Assembly: GCA_001604215.1 (NCBI GenBank)
Contig: LVAX01000100.1
Location: 1 to 64,000 of the forward strand
Length of the DNA: 64,000 nucleotides
Direction of reading: 5' to 3'
From: Clostridiales bacterium Firm_18
Lineage (GTDB): Bacteria > Bacillota > Clostridia > Monoglobales > Firm-18
Positions 10,603-20,768 of the stretch are shown here, piece by piece (position 1 is the stretch's first letter; each line of letters begins with the position of its first letter). The translations under genes were made by a program, and so were the position numbers. A model generated the notes under the pieces. The model was not told the origin of the DNA. It made no database searches and saw nothing but the letters and a program-made list of their open reading frames with translations.

Positions 10603-10896
10603 TCACATATCAATGAATGTAGCATGTTCGTCTGCCCTAAAGCAATCAATCATCATACGGACACCCAGAACAAAACCCATTTTGAAGTTCTCAACGCTTG
10701 TGCAGGCACTAATCTCGTCACTTGCGTTTATCATATCGTTAAAGAGCTTTTTATCCTCATCTGAAAACTTATTCAGAACTTCGTTTTCAATTTCGCTCAT
10801 AGTTTCAAGAGCTTTCGAATATTGCGTATTCCGCACAAACTTTTTCTCATTAGGATTTATATTGCCATAATACAGTTCTTCAATAAAATTCTTCAT
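10603..10896 (-). CDS. DUF6809 family protein of mobile elements
   Basis: I take ATG 10896 as start because its first residues (MKNFIEELYYGNINP) are the conserved opening of DUF6809, and because it overlaps the TnpV stop as ATGA. An open frame continues upstream to 10977 but lies inside tnpV. The product is 97 residues, acidic and helical, with the typical C-terminal FKMGFVLGVRMMIDCF. Function is unknown. Genes of this family sit next to tnpV in clostridial transposons and integrative elements, so it marks the island as mobile or once mobile. Confidence 0.75.
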   Translation of the reverse strand: MKNFIEELYYGNINPNEKKFVRNTQYSKALETMSEIENEVLNKFSDEDKKLFNDMINASDEISACTSVENFKMGFVLGVRMMIDCFRADEHATFIDM

Positions 10897-11273
10897 CTTT
10901 GCACCTCCGCATATACGATCTCCGAAAACACGAATTCTTCCGCCTGTGCTTTTAAATTGTTCATCATTCCAACCCATTTCATCTGATCCGTGATTTTTAG
11001 TTCTTCGGTGATGCCTTGTTTTTGTGCAGACTTTGAGATAATGTCATCAACCATACTTCTTGCTCTCATATCTATTTCCTCAAGATAATCGTTAAGTTCA
11101 CCTTTACCCTGAAGCCGGGCATAAAACCACGGATTATGTTCTTTGATGTAGTCTCTGTGAAGCAAACCGTATTTTCCGATATGGCGCTCCCTGTGCGATA
11201 CAACAATGTTTGGCAAATAATAATCACCTACTAATATGTACTCAATTCCGTTTTCATAGATTTTTTCTTTCAT
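10893..11273 (-). CDS. tnpV: TnpV-like transposon-encoded protein
   Basis: Start ATG 11273 is preceded by a good SD (TGGAGG) and gives 126 residues opening MKEKIYENGIEYILVGDYYLP, which matches TnpV of Tn4451-type elements. The rest also fits: HIGKYGLLHRDYIKEH, a helical middle with GITEELK, and DQMKWVGMMNNLKAQAEE near the end. A longer open frame to 11420 lacks support. TnpV's role is not established; it is not a recombinase. It is coupled to the DUF6809 gene and is the last island gene before lysS. Confidence 0.8.
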   Translation of the reverse strand: MKEKIYENGIEYILVGDYYLPNIVVSHRERHIGKYGLLHRDYIKEHNPWFYARLQGKGELNDYLEEIDMRARSMVDDIISKSAQKQGITEELKITDQMKWVGMMNNLKAQAEEFVFSEIVYAEVQR

Positions 11274-11318
11274 GATAACCTCCAATAAATTTGTTTGACA
11301 GAGATTGTCCATAAAGCT

Positions 11319-11354
11319 AAAAAAGCACTCCTTGGGATTACTCTCAAGAAGTGC
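11319..11354 (-). terminator. Rho-independent terminator or attenuator between lysS and tnpV
   Basis: On the minus strand GCACTTCTTG (11354-11345) pairs along ten positions (one G-U) with CAAGGAGTGC (11334-11325), followed by six T residues. It would stop read-through from lysS, or act as an attenuator for tnpV 46 bp further on. A second short hairpin with arms CGTTACG/CGTAACG lies at 11388-11404. Confidence 0.65.
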
Positions 11355-11487
11355 CTTATGGGTTATTAAATTTCTTCGCCTGTAATTCGTTACGCTTCGT
11401 AACGATGTGTAAATCTTCAAAAATTTGCTGTCAAATTGATGTCAAATATCAACTCAAAAGCCTTAAAACCCGCATAAATACCGGGGT

Positions 11488-12972
11488 TTATTTCTCCAAT
11501 GGCTTCATTGTCGGGAATAACAGAACATCCCTGATTGAGGGCGAATCGGTTAAAAGCATTACAAGCCGATCCACGCCCAAGCCCATGCCTCCGGTGGGAG
11601 GCATGCCATATTCAAGGGCAAGAAGAAAATCGTCGTCCTTCATGTTTGCTTCTTCGTCACCGGCGGCACGCTGCCTTACCTGCTCTTCAAACCGCATCCG
11701 CTGGTCTATGGGGTCGTTCAGCTCGGAAAAAGCATTTGCTATTTCCCTTCTCGTTATGAAAAGCTCAAAGCGTTCGGTAAGCTTGGGGTTTGACTTTTTC
11801 CGCTTTGCAAGGGGGGAAACCTCCACCGGATAATCTATAATAAATGTCGGTTGAACAAGATTTTCCTCAACCTTTTCTTCAAAAACGGTATTTAAAACCT
11901 TGCCCCAGGTATCGGATTTTTCAACGTGAACCCCGATGCTCTCAGCCGCCTCACGTGCCTTTGCGTCATCGGATATTGAATTAAAATCAATGCCGGTATA
12001 TTTCTTTACCGCATCTGCCATTGTTATTTTTTCCCACGGGGGCGAAAGCCTTATCTCTTCCCCCTGATACGTAATTTCAAGAGTCCCAAGCACTTCTTTT
12101 GCTATATTACAGATAAGGTCTTGTGTTAACTCCATCATGTCGTTGTAATCGGAATATGCGCAATACACCTCTACCGTTGTAAATTCCGGGTTATGGCGCG
12201 TATCCATGCCTTCGTTTCTGAATATTCTTCCTATTTCGTATACCTTTTCCATGCCGCCCACAATAAGCCGTTTAAGATGCAGCTCTGTCGCAATCCTTAA
12301 ATACATGTCGATATCAAGTGTATTGTGATGCGTTATAAAAGGACGCGCGGCAGCACCGCCGGGTATTGTATTAAGCATGGGTGTTTCAACCTCTAAGTAC
12401 CCGTTTTTATCAAAGTAATTGCGCATAGCGGTAATAATTTTGCTGCGAAGTATAAATGTATTTTTAACCTCAGGGTTTACTATTAAGTCAACATAGCGCT
12501 GCCTATAACGCAAATCCTGATCTTTTAAGCCGTGAAACTTTTCCGGAAGGGGTTGCAGAGATTTAGAAAGCAATGTAAAGGATTTTACCTTAACAGATAT
12601 TTCACCTTTGTGGGTTGTGAAAACCTCCCCCGAAACCCCGGCCAAATCACCAATGTCTATTTTTTTTATTTCTTCGTACTTTTGTTCTCCGACTTCATCT
12701 TTTCTTATATACAGTTGAATTTTACCGTCACGGTCGTTTATATCACAAAAAGTAGCCTTACCCATGCCCCGTTTGGACATAATACGGCCGGCTACGGAAA
12801 CAGTTTTACCTTCAAATTCGTTGTAGTTGTCAATTATTTGGCTTGTGGAAACGCTTACATTAAATTTTGTTATTTCATACGGGTTGCAGCCGGACGAAAT
12901 AAGTTCGGCAAGCTTTTCCCTTCTTATACGTAAAATTTCATTTAAATCCTGTTCGTTAGTAAAATTGTCCAA
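11488..12972 (-). CDS. lysS: Lysyl-tRNA synthetase, class II
   Basis: The enzyme charges tRNA-Lys with lysine in the cytoplasm. The protein has 494 residues, the normal family length. It shows an N-terminal OB-fold anticodon domain (about 55-150), class II motif 2 in [18 protein letters not shown] and motif 3 in [26 protein letters not shown] at the C-terminus. It lies 15 bp after greA and shares its promoter. A weak 6-bp hairpin (AAACCC/GGGTTT) directly follows the stop. It is the first core gene next to the accessory island. Confidence 0.97.
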   Translation of the reverse strand: MDNFTNEQDLNEILRIRREKLAELISSGCNPYEITKFNVSVSTSQIIDNYNEFEGKTVSVAGRIMSKRGMGKATFCDINDRDGKIQLYIRKDEVGEQKYEEIKKIDIGDLAGVSGEVFTTHKGEISVKVKSFTLLSKSLQPLPEKFHGLKDQDLRYRQRYVDLIVNPEVKNTFILRSKIITAMRNYFDKNGYLEVETPMLNTIPGGAAARPFITHHNTLDIDMYLRIATELHLKRLIVGGMEKVYEIGRIFRNEGMDTRHNPEFTTVEVYCAYSDYNDMMELTQDLICNIAKEVLGTLEITYQGEEIRLSPPWEKITMADAVKKYTGIDFNSISDDAKAREAAESIGVHVEKSDTWGKVLNTVFEEKVEENLVQPTFIIDYPVEVSPLAKRKKSNPKLTERFELFITRREIANAFSELNDPIDQRMRFEEQVRQRAAGDEEANMKDDDFLLALEYGMPPTGGMGLGVDRLVMLLTDSPSIRDVLLFPTMKPLEK

Positions 12973-12987
12973 TTGAAATATTGCCTC

Positions 12988-13467
12988 CTATTTATTTATT
13001 TCAATGATTTTAAATATTATTGTTCCCGCCGGAGCTGCAGCCTCCACGGTATCACCGACTTTTTTGCCAATCAGCGCACTGCCTACCGGTGATTCGTCGG
13101 AAATTCTGAATTCGGTCGGATTTGCTTCGGCCGAGCCTACAATAATATATTCTATCTCTTCCTGCATTTCAACATCCAATACCTTTACTTTGCATCCAAG
13201 AGAAACAACATCGGTGGAAACGTCTTCCTCATCGATTACTTTGGCATTTTTAAGCATCTTTTCTATTTGCACTATTCTGTTTTCCATTTGAGCCTGCTCA
13301 TTTTTGGCTTCGTCATATTCGGAATTTTCGGCTAAATCGCCAAACGCAAGCGCTTGTTTGATTTTTTCGGCAACCTCCTTGCGGCCTACTGTTTTCAAAT
13401 ACTCCAATTCACTCTCTAATTTTTTTAACCCCTCATAAGTTAAAATAACCTGCTTCGTTGATGGCAT
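12988..13467 (-). CDS. greA: Transcription elongation factor GreA
   Basis: GreA stimulates the RNA cleavage activity of backtracked RNA polymerase. The protein has 159 residues with the N-terminal coiled coil (about 10-75, [23 protein letters not shown] and [15 protein letters not shown] with the functional acidic tip) and a C-terminal FKBP-like domain ending [27 protein letters not shown] precedes the ATG. It is the first gene of a greA-lysS operon. Confidence 0.97.
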   Translation of the reverse strand: MPSTKQVILTYEGLKKLESELEYLKTVGRKEVAEKIKQALAFGDLAENSEYDEAKNEQAQMENRIVQIEKMLKNAKVIDEEDVSTDVVSLGCKVKVLDVEMQEEIEYIIVGSAEANPTEFRISDESPVGSALIGKKVGDTVEAAAPAGTIIFKIIEINK

Positions 13468-13529
13468 AAAATACCACTCCTTCTATTTATATATGAATAA
13501 AAGCATAAAATCAATCAAAGTTTCGTATT

Positions 13530-13558
13530 ATTATATACAACTTTTTATAAAATGTCAA
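13530..13558 (-). promoter_or_regulatory. Sigma-A promoter of greA-lysS
   Basis: On the minus strand TTGACA (13558-13553) and TATAAT (13535-13530) are separated by 17 bp, both perfect consensus hexamers, about 60 bp before the greA start. Confidence 0.85.
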
Positions 13559-13624
13559 TCTTTTTTTTGTTAAATGTGCTAAATTGTGTTCCAATCTATT
13601 TAGGTCGATATGTCCCTCTGCTTA

Positions 13625-14416
13625 TTAAAAACTAAAAACCGCTTTGTTTTTCCCCGTTTTAAACCCTGTTATCTTAAATGAAGAAAATCCTTTATCCATA
13701 TGCTGCATTGCCTCGCAAAAAGAAAGGCTGTCAATATCAAACGGCAGATTGTGTCCGACCGACACTTCAACCCAATTTATCAGATTTTTTCTTGTTATAG
13801 TATGCTCTGCACATGCGTCAATTAAAATGGTATCTTTAGGAACAACAGGCATATTTGCCCCGGTTTTTATCGCCACATTGCATTTTATTTTAGAATCGCG
13901 CCCTGCAACAATAACCGGAATACCAAGTTCGTCCAGAATTTTTTCGGAAATTTCACTTGCCTTATTTTTGCTTTTTGATATTACGGTTATATATTTAAAA
14001 TCCGCACATAGCTTATTTGCCAAAAAAAATGCGGACGAAGGGTCATCTTCACTTATTGCAAGCATGCTTTTGCTTTTGTCGATACAGCTTATTTTCATAG
14101 CCTTTTTTACAATATCGGGTATAAGCTTTTGGTACAGGGTTTTACCATATGCAATTTTTACTCCGTCAACCAAAATTTCTCCGAATTTTTCAATAAACCG
14201 CTCGGTACAAACAGCAACGGTGATGTTGTTATCATAAAGCATTTTTTTAAGATGCTTTAAATTTTTGCTCACATATATGCATATTGCAGCCGTGTCGCAG
14301 TTTTCAATATAAAAGCTTTCGGTAACTTTATGCCGGAATAAACAAAACAAATTAACACCTGCGACTCTTTCATTCTCCAGTGCAATTATACCAAGCCTAT
14401 CCAAGCCAATAACCAT
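13625..14416 (-). CDS. Hypothetical protein with a Rossmann-like segment
   Basis: The reading frame opens at 14452, but the conserved-looking part begins at ATG 14416 or at a TTG at 14404 (MVIGLDRLGIIALENE). The first 12 residues of the longer version fall inside a hairpin repeat, so I prefer the shorter forms. The product is about 263 residues, cytoplasmic and without obvious catalytic motifs. The middle (ISEDDPSSAFFLANKLCADFKYITVISKSKNKASEISEKI, in shorter pieces) alternates strands and helices as in a dinucleotide-binding fold. It follows ctpA on the same strand. I do not recognise the family. Confidence 0.65.
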   Translation of the reverse strand: MVIGLDRLGIIALENERVAGVNLFCLFRHKVTESFYIENCDTAAICIYVSKNLKHLKKMLYDNNITVAVCTERFIEKFGEILVDGVKIAYGKTLYQKLIPDIVKKAMKISCIDKSKSMLAISEDDPSSAFFLANKLCADFKYITVISKSKNKASEISEKILDELGIPVIVAGRDSKIKCNVAIKTGANMPVVPKDTILIDACAEHTITRKNLINWVEVSVGHNLPFDIDSLSFCEAMQHMDKGFSSFKITGFKTGKNKAVFSF

Positions 14417-14440
14417 CCTTTCAAAAAAACCCGTGCGACA

Positions 14441-14487
14441 TATATAAGGCATACTTGGGAATTTTCTTATATGCCTATAATAATACG
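14441..14487. repeat. Dispersed TAGGCATA hairpin repeat, copy 1
   Basis: Read on the minus strand, ATAGGCATATAAG ... AGTATGCCTTAT forms an imperfect inverted repeat between ctpA and the downstream gene. The same arms occur at 16832, 26029 and 57531. Confidence 0.5.
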
Positions 14488-14502
14488 CAGGGGTGGATGG
14501 AT

Positions 14503-15666
14503 TTATGACTTAAAAATATTATTAATTACTTCAACCGCCTTTTGATATTGTTCATCGGCGTCTGATACCAATTCCACCTCGTAATCGGGGGTTATTCCCA
14601 CATTATTGATATCAAATCCGCTCGGCGTAAAATATTTTTGAATCGTCAGCTTTATAACGCTTCCGTCACTGAGCGGATATGCCATTTGTACAACACCCTT
14701 GCCGAATGTTTTTTTGCCGACCAACACAGAACCTTTATTATCGCGCAGTGCCCCGGCCAAAAGCTCAGACGCACTTGCGGTATTTTCGTTTACCAAAACA
14801 ACAATCGGTATATCTATACCCTCTCCGTAAGATTTATGCTCCTGACGATTACCTTGCTTATCCTGGGTATAAAATATCATTTGACCACGCTCGAGCAATT
14901 GATTGGCAACTGCCGTTACGGAACCAACAATTCCTCCTCCGTTATCCCTCAGGTCCAAAATAATGCCTTTTGCGCCGTTATCAAGCACTTTTTGCAAATG
15001 CTCATTAAATTCATCACCGGTGCGTATATCAAACATCGATATTGCTATATAGCCTATTTCCCCTTCCCTTATCTCGGAATCTACGGAAGGAATTTTTATT
15101 TCATCCCTTATAACGTTAACATCAATAGTCTCACCGGTTTGTATCTTAATAACGGTTAGGACAACATTTGTACCCTTTTCGCCTTTCATTCTTGCCACAG
15201 CCCCGTCAAGGTCGGTGTCCGATAAATCCTGCCCGTCGATTTTTATTATCTTATCACCTTTTACAAGCCCGGCCTTTTGTGCAGGGGAGTCTTCAAACGG
15301 ACGGGCAATAATAACCGCTTTCATCTCGGTATCCCATAAAACAACCGCACCTATACCGGCATATGACCCGTTGATATACTGCTCAAATTTTTTATATTCT
15401 TCCTGATCCATATACGTCGTATATGGTTCTTGAAGCGATTCCATTATTGAATCCACTGCTTTTTCTACAACTTTTTTCTTATCTATGTCGTAATAAAAAT
15501 TCTTATCAATTATATTCAACGTTTCAATTATTTTTTCGCTTCCGCTAAAGGCCACGCCTGAGCGTGACTTTAATACATAAGCGTAATAAGCTGATGTTGC
15601 CAAAAAGGTTACGGCAGCGGTTATAATTGCGGTGATGAAAACTAAGGATTTGCCGTTTTTATTCAT
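14503..15666 (-). CDS. ctpA: C-terminal processing peptidase, S41 family
   Basis: This is a secreted or membrane-anchored serine protease. The protein has 387 residues: an N-terminal membrane anchor (about 8-28), a PDZ domain (about 95-180, GIGAVV... AGLVKGDKIIKIDGQDL) and an S41 catalytic domain with Ser in NENTASASELLAGAL and Lys in VGKKTFGKGVVQ. It lies directly after the M23 peptidase gene of the ftsEX operon. CtpA-type proteases cleave envelope proteins; in sporulating relatives, paralogues process SpoIVFA or cell-wall hydrolases. Which substrate applies here is not visible. Confidence 0.93.
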   Translation of the reverse strand: MNKNGKSLVFITAIITAAVTFLATSAYYAYVLKSRSGVAFSGSEKIIETLNIIDKNFYYDIDKKKVVEKAVDSIMESLQEPYTTYMDQEEYKKFEQYINGSYAGIGAVVLWDTEMKAVIIARPFEDSPAQKAGLVKGDKIIKIDGQDLSDTDLDGAVARMKGEKGTNVVLTVIKIQTGETIDVNVIRDEIKIPSVDSEIREGEIGYIAISMFDIRTGDEFNEHLQKVLDNGAKGIILDLRDNGGGIVGSVTAVANQLLERGQMIFYTQDKQGNRQEHKSYGEGIDIPIVVLVNENTASASELLAGALRDNKGSVLVGKKTFGKGVVQMAYPLSDGSVIKLTIQKYFTPSGFDINNVGITPDYEVELVSDADEQYQKAVEVINNIFKS

Positions 15667-15679
15667 TTATTTACCTCGC

Positions 15680-16819
15680 TTAAAAATATGATGAAGGATT
15701 AACATTGCTCCCGTTAACTATAACCTCAAAATGCAAATGCGGTCCGGTAGAATACCCGGTGCTGCCAACCTTCATTATAGCCTGCCCGCGTTTAACCTTG
15801 GTCCCTTCCGAAACCAGGCGCGAACTGCCGTGGGCATAAAGGGTTGCTATTCCTCCGCCGTGGTCGATAATTATATAGTTGCCATACGAAGAACTGTATG
15901 CAGATTTAATAACGGTCCCGTCATTGGCGGCAACCGCAGAAGCTCCGCTGGGAGCGGCAATGTCAATTCCGCTGTGAACCCTGTTTGTTTTAAGTATGGG
16001 ATGAAAACGCGGACCGAATTCAGACGTTATCGTATAATATCCGGGAGCCGGCCATTCAAACTGGCCGCCGACATATTTAACATCTTTACTCATTTTAGCG
16101 GCGGCTTCCGCCTTTTGCCTGGCTTCAATCGCTTCAAGCTCGTTAAGGATTTTTTCAAGCTCGGCAACATCCTGATTGTTTTCATTTATCATTTCATCGC
16201 GTTTCTTTTGCTCTAAATCCAACCGGTTTTTTTCTCTTTCCTGAACCGCCAGTTTTGCCTTTTTTTCCTCCTTAACCCGCTCGACCTGCGCTGTTTTCGT
16301 TTCAATTTCCTTAACGGAGCTGCGCAATTTTTCAAACCTGTTATTATCATATTCCGCTATTTGCCTTATAATTTCAAATCTGTTTAAAAAATCCGTCAAA
16401 TTGCCCGCCGAAAGCAAAACTTCAAGATAATTGTCAGCACCCTGCTCATACATTACCCTTATTCGTTTTTTTAAATTTTCATACTGCTTATCCGCCGCAC
16501 GGCGAGCAGCCTCAAGCTCGGCTTCAAGCTGCACAAGCTGCTTTTCCCGTTCCTTTACTTCGGCTTCAATTGCTGCTATGCCTTCCTCTATTTTTTTTAT
16601 GTTTTCATCAACCTTTTTCTTTTCTTCCAATATATTTTTGTTTTGTTTTCTAAGTTCATTTATTTTACCTTGCGTTTCCTGCTTTCTTTGCTGTATGGAG
16701 GCAGCATCAACCAGATATCCCGCCAGCAGGGGCAGAATAAACGCAAAAACAAAAAAAACTATAACAATAATTGAAATAATTTTTTTTACTTTGTTATTAA
16801 TTTTTAAAATAATAACCAC
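15680..16819 (-). CDS. EnvC-like M23 murein hydrolase with coiled coil
   Basis: The protein has 379 residues: an N-terminal membrane segment (about 10-35), a long Glu/Lys-rich coiled coil (about 38-250) and a C-terminal LytM/M23 domain. Zinc ligands are visible in HSGIDIA (His, Asp) and GPHLHFE (two His), so the enzyme should be active rather than a degenerate activator. It sits just after ftsX. In Firmicutes such proteins (PcsB/CwlO type) are switched on by the FtsEX transporter, and the gene order supports that partnership here. Confidence 0.93.
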   Translation of the reverse strand: MVIILKINNKVKKIISIIVIVFFVFAFILPLLAGYLVDAASIQQRKQETQGKINELRKQNKNILEEKKKVDENIKKIEEGIAAIEAEVKEREKQLVQLEAELEAARRAADKQYENLKKRIRVMYEQGADNYLEVLLSAGNLTDFLNRFEIIRQIAEYDNNRFEKLRSSVKEIETKTAQVERVKEEKKAKLAVQEREKNRLDLEQKKRDEMINENNQDVAELEKILNELEAIEARQKAEAAAKMSKDVKYVGGQFEWPAPGYYTITSEFGPRFHPILKTNRVHSGIDIAAPSGASAVAANDGTVIKSAYSSSYGNYIIIDHGGGIATLYAHGSSRLVSEGTKVKRGQAIMKVGSTGYSTGPHLHFEVIVNGSNVNPSSYF

Positions 16820-16831
16820 ACCCTTCCTGCC

Positions 16832-16865
16832 TTAGGCATATTGAATTAGCCTCTCTTATGCCTAA
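16832..16865. repeat. Dispersed TAGGCATA hairpin repeat, copy 2
   Basis: TTAGGCATA (16832-16840) and TATGCCTAA (16857-16865) are perfect 9-bp arms with a 16-nt loop. The repeat overlaps the ftsX stop codon inside the ftsX-M23 junction. It could act as an mRNA-stabilising or attenuating stem in the operon, or be a small mobile palindrome. Confidence 0.6.
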
Positions 16866-17752
16866 ACATACAAATGCCGCCGCAACGACATTGCGCTTCC
16901 CAATGCACCTATGATTATGCCCATGCCGGCAAGCGAGATCACAAGAGGACTAATAACGGCAGCTACCTCATAAAGTTGTATTGTGGAATTAATCAGCACT
17001 CCTGTTGTGCCGAGAAAATAACCGTATGATTGCGATACAATCAAAACAGATATTACTGCCCCTATAAGGCCTACCAATATTCCTTCAATCACAAACGGCC
17101 ACCTGATAAACCAGTCGGTTGCGCCAACAAATTTCATAATATTCACTTCTCTTCTTCGCGCAAAAACGGTTATTCGTATGGTATTTGATATAATAAACAC
17201 CGAAATGAGCGCAAAGAAAACCATAAAATAAAAGCTTGCATTTTTAATTTTGCCTGTTAAATCCACAAGCTTGTCGATTGAATCCTTATTGTTTTTAACA
17301 TAAGCAACACCTTGAATGTTATTTACCTGCGACATGGTGCTTTCCGTTTGTTTTAAATCATGCAAAGTAATTTTAAACGAATCCCTAAGCGGATTATCAT
17401 CCTCCAGGCCTTCCAATATAGCTAAGTTGTCCTTAAAGCCTTCCTTCCACTGATTAAAGGCCTGATCCTTCGAAACAAAAACCACCGTATTCACATTGTC
17501 GATTCCGTTTAATTCTTTTCCGATGTCCGCAATCCTTGTATCCGAAGTTCCTTCTTCAATGAACAACTGGATTTCATAATTTGTTTCTACTTGCTTTGCC
17601 GCATAATTTAAGTTCATCGAAAAAATCACATATAAACCGCATAGAATAAGACACATCGAAACGGTAACAACAGACGCCACTGACATAAGGCCATTTTTAA
17701 AAAAACTTTTTGTTCCTTCTACAACAAAAAATTTAAAAGCTCTTACACTCAT
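16862..17752 (-). CDS. ftsX: Cell division ABC transporter permease FtsX
   Basis: The protein has 296 residues. It has an N-terminal cytoplasmic tail, a membrane segment (about 22-45), a large extracellular loop (about 50-170, the hydrolase-contacting region), and three further membrane segments (about 173-200, 220-245, 263-288). It partners with FtsE and transmits ATP hydrolysis to the extracellular M23 hydrolase. It overlaps ftsE by 20 bp, so the two are translationally coupled. Its stop codon lies within a hairpin repeat. Confidence 0.95.
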   Translation of the reverse strand: MSVRAFKFFVVEGTKSFFKNGLMSVASVVTVSMCLILCGLYVIFSMNLNYAAKQVETNYEIQLFIEEGTSDTRIADIGKELNGIDNVNTVVFVSKDQAFNQWKEGFKDNLAILEGLEDDNPLRDSFKITLHDLKQTESTMSQVNNIQGVAYVKNNKDSIDKLVDLTGKIKNASFYFMVFFALISVFIISNTIRITVFARRREVNIMKFVGATDWFIRWPFVIEGILVGLIGAVISVLIVSQSYGYFLGTTGVLINSTIQLYEVAAVISPLVISLAGMGIIIGALGSAMSLRRHLYV

Positions 17753-18425
17753 TGGCGTATCCCCCTACCCCATCGCGAATTATTGTGCCGTTGTCAATTT
17801 CTATAACTCTTTTTTTCATTTTATCTACAATATCCCTTGCATGGGTAACCGTAAGTACGGTTGTGCCTCTTTTATTGATATCTTCAAGCAGTTGCATAAT
17901 ATCAAACGCCGTTGCGGGATCAAGGTTCCCCGTAGGCTCGTCGGCAATAAGCACGGGAGGATTGTTAACCATTGCACGCGCAAGAGCAACACGCTGCTGT
18001 TCGCCACCCGAAAGCTGTCCGGGACGAACCTTTGCTTTGTGGGACAGCCCCACCATGCTCAATACATTCGGTATGGCACGCCTTATTTCTTTTGTTGTGG
18101 CGTTTCGGACCTGCATTGCAAATGCAATGTTATCGTATACCGATTTATTCGGGAGCAGGCGAAAATCCTGAAATACTATTCCGATCTGACGCCTGTAAAA
18201 GGGCATCTCGCGATGCTTTAAATCCTTTAAATTAATGCCGTTTATCAACACGGTCCCGCCGGTAGGCTGCTCCTCACATAAAATAAGCTTTGTTATTGTG
18301 GATTTTCCCGCACCGGACGAACCGACAATAAACACAAACTCACCTTTGTCTATGAAAAAACTCACGTCATCAAGAGCAACAGTCCCGTTGTCATAACGCT
18401 TTGTTACATTATTAAAAAAAATCAA
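17733..18425 (-). CDS. ftsE: Cell division ATP-binding protein FtsE
   Basis: The protein has 230 residues. It is an ABC ATPase with Walker [10 protein letters not shown] (about 36-44), Q-loop [15 protein letters not shown], signature [14 protein letters not shown] (about 138-151), Walker [13 protein letters not shown] and H-loop TVTHA. It binds FtsX and controls wall hydrolase activity. The gene starts 34 bp after the CdaR-type regulator gene. Confidence 0.96.
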   Translation of the reverse strand: MIFFNNVTKRYDNGTVALDDVSFFIDKGEFVFIVGSSGAGKSTITKLILCEEQPTGGTVLINGINLKDLKHREMPFYRRQIGIVFQDFRLLPNKSVYDNIAFAMQVRNATTKEIRRAIPNVLSMVGLSHKAKVRPGQLSGGEQQRVALARAMVNNPPVLIADEPTGNLDPATAFDIMQLLEDINKRGTTVLTVTHARDIVDKMKKRVIEIDNGTIIRDGVGGYANECKSF

Positions 18426-18458
18426 AACAGTTCACTCCTACCAGGCTGGGCCGCACCT

Positions 18459-19544
18459 TTAAATATTAATTTCGCTTGATTTTAAATATTTGCTTACCAT
18501 CATTGCCACTTTAAATACTATGGCATCATCAAATTTCCTAAGGTCAAGGCCTGTTAACTTGTATATCTTGTCCAGTCTGTAAACAAGCGTGTTTCTATGC
18601 ACAAAAAGCTGCCTCGACGCTTCGCTTACGTTAAGGTTGTTTTCGAAAAATTTCTGAATCGTAATAATAGTTTCATTGTCCAAAACATCAATGGAATTCT
18701 TTTTAAATACTTCGGATAAAAACAATTCGCACATTTTGGTAGGCAGCTGGTAAACCAGGCGGCCTATGCCTAAATTGTTATAGCTTACGATATTTCTTTC
18801 GGTGTCGAATACCTTCCCCACCTCAAGGGCTATTATGGCATCCTTATAGGAATGGCTGATTTCGCTAATTGTTTTTACAACCGAGCCTATACCTACTTTT
18901 ACGTTCATCATAAGCTCGGAGCTTAAAGTATCCACAACAGTGCCTGCTATTCTCTCAAGCTCTTTTAAAGTAACGTCTTCTTTTACTTCCTTTACGAGCA
19001 CAACATCCGTTTCGTTTATTGATATAACAAAGTCCTTGTTTTTATCGGGGAACAGCCCGAGTATTATTTCCTGCGCCGAATACTCGTCACCGCTCGTCCT
19101 GATCAGAAAAGCCACACGGCATGCTTCGATGTTAAGATACAGTGCCTTTGCCTTCGGGTAAATATCACTGACCATTATATTGTCTATCAAAATATTTTTC
19201 ACAAAGCTAATTTTATCATATTTTTCATCATAATAATGCTTAAGCTGAGAAAGGGAGACGCTAATCAGGCCGACGAAGCCTTTTGCACATTCATCCTCAC
19301 CGTCACAAAATATAATATAATCCACTTTATTTTTTCCGCTGAGCCGCTTGAAGGTTTTTCCGCTTTCGGTATATATGTCAATATTATCCCTGGCAATTTC
19401 AGCTGCTTCGCCGAATACCTTTCCGATTTTTGATGCATCCGTACATGCCACAATACTGCCGTTTTCATCTATGACGCCCGCTGCCCTGCCGCACAGCGCC
19501 GGTTCCATTTGAGTCATGACGGATTGAAATAATCTAACCGACAT
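18459..19544 (-). CDS. CdaR/PucR-type transcriptional regulator
   Basis: Start ATG 19544 is chosen for its strong SD (AGGAGG) and family-like opening MSVRLFQSVMTQMEPALCGRA; the frame extends to 19625 without support. The product has 361 residues: an N-terminal putative sugar-diacid sensing domain (about 5-130), a degenerate GGDEF-like middle, and a C-terminal PucR-type HTH (NVSEASRQLFVHRNTLVYRLDK, about 310-331, written here in part). It is upstream of ftsE on the same strand. The regulated genes are not evident, since CdaR normally governs glycerate/glucarate use and no such genes are present. Confidence 0.85.
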   Translation of the reverse strand: MSVRLFQSVMTQMEPALCGRAAGVIDENGSIVACTDASKIGKVFGEAAEIARDNIDIYTESGKTFKRLSGKNKVDYIIFCDGEDECAKGFVGLISVSLSQLKHYYDEKYDKISFVKNILIDNIMVSDIYPKAKALYLNIEACRVAFLIRTSGDEYSAQEIILGLFPDKNKDFVISINETDVVLVKEVKEDVTLKELERIAGTVVDTLSSELMMNVKVGIGSVVKTISEISHSYKDAIIALEVGKVFDTERNIVSYNNLGIGRLVYQLPTKMCELFLSEVFKKNSIDVLDNETIITIQKFFENNLNVSEASRQLFVHRNTLVYRLDKIYKLTGLDLRKFDDAIVFKVAMMVSKYLKSSEINI

Positions 19545-19754
19545 TATATAGCCTCCTAAATCATGAATAAGCATTGCATTATTGCATAATGCAAGCTGAC
19601 AACCGCCTGCCATAAAACGTTTCAATATATATATCGTAATTAAATCGAATGGCTTTACAAGTACAAATACATTTTAACTCCAAAACGAAAAAAAAGCAAG
19701 CAAAAAATATATTATTATAAGCAAAACAAGCAAAGATTAACAAAAAATTAACAT

Positions 19755-20738
19755 TTACGACAACAAATATGCCATTATTAGCTCCAGCGCAGTCCAGCCT
19801 TCAATTCTTCCGCTTTTTATTTCGTCCTCATACAGAGCACATTTCTGCATTGCGGCCCGCAGTTTTTTTTCGTCATGCCGCATACTCTCGCCGGCAAGCC
19901 TGCGGGCAAGAAACTTCCTGTTCGGGGCAAGAAAATCCGCCCCCCGCTGCTTTATCTGCCTGAACATCAGTAAAGACGAAAGCTGTGAGTATATAAGCGA
20001 TATGATAATAACCGGCTGCTCCTTGTTTAGTTTAAATTCACGCAGCATTATATAAGCTCCTTTGTCATCCCCCGATAAAAGCTTGTCCGCCATGGAATAT
20101 ATTTTAAATTCCAACGGTACCTGAACCATATCGTCAATAAGCTTGCCGGTAATCACTTCGTCTTCTCCGGCGGCGGCAACCAACTTGTCACACTCCGTTT
20201 TAAGCCGCTCAAGGCTCCTGTCGCATATATTTACCAAATGCTCTGCATCCTGATTTTTTATTCTTTTTCCTGCCTTTGCAAGCTCCCTGCCGACCCATGC
20301 ACAAAGGTCCGGAGTTTTTTGCTTTGAAAACTCCGCCGCCGCTCCCTTCGATTCTATAATGGATAAAAGGCTTTTTTTCACTTTTTTGACGTCCTGCTCC
20401 GAAAAAATCACAACCGCATAATCGGGCAGGCTTTCCAATAATTTTTCCATTCTTTTTTGATGCTCGGCAGAAGTTAAAAAATCCGTATTTTTAAGAACTA
20501 TAAGCTTTTTCTCCGCCATTTGAGGGTATGTATCAAGCTGCATCCTGAAATCCTCAAAGGATGCGTCTTTTTCTTCAAAAACCGAATAATTAAAATCGGA
20601 AAAAGGCCCTGTGAGCACCCTTTCTTTAATTTCCCCTATGTAAAAAGAATGAAGGTAAGCCTCTTCCCCGTAAAAAAGATATACTTTTTTAATCTCGCTT
20701 TTTATTTGCTTGCTTAGTTGTGCTACTGTAAGTGCCAT
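19755..20738 (-). CDS. holA: DNA polymerase III delta subunit
   Basis: HolA is the clamp-loader subunit that opens the sliding clamp. The protein has 327 residues with the family pattern KKVYLFYGEEAYLHSFYI near the N-terminus, SLERLKTECDKL in the middle and a C-terminal helical collar domain. It follows comEC at 31 bp spacing, the usual comEC-holA order in Firmicutes. Confidence 0.93.
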   Translation of the reverse strand: MALTVAQLSKQIKSEIKKVYLFYGEEAYLHSFYIGEIKERVLTGPFSDFNYSVFEEKDASFEDFRMQLDTYPQMAEKKLIVLKNTDFLTSAEHQKRMEKLLESLPDYAVVIFSEQDVKKVKKSLLSIIESKGAAAEFSKQKTPDLCAWVGRELAKAGKRIKNQDAEHLVNICDRSLERLKTECDKLVAAAGEDEVITGKLIDDMVQVPLEFKIYSMADKLLSGDDKGAYIMLREFKLNKEQPVIIISLIYSQLSSLLMFRQIKQRGADFLAPNRKFLARRLAGESMRHDEKKLRAAMQKCALYEDEIKSGRIEGWTALELIMAYLLS

Positions 20739-20768
20739 GGATCTAAAACCTTTCCATCCGAATATTTT

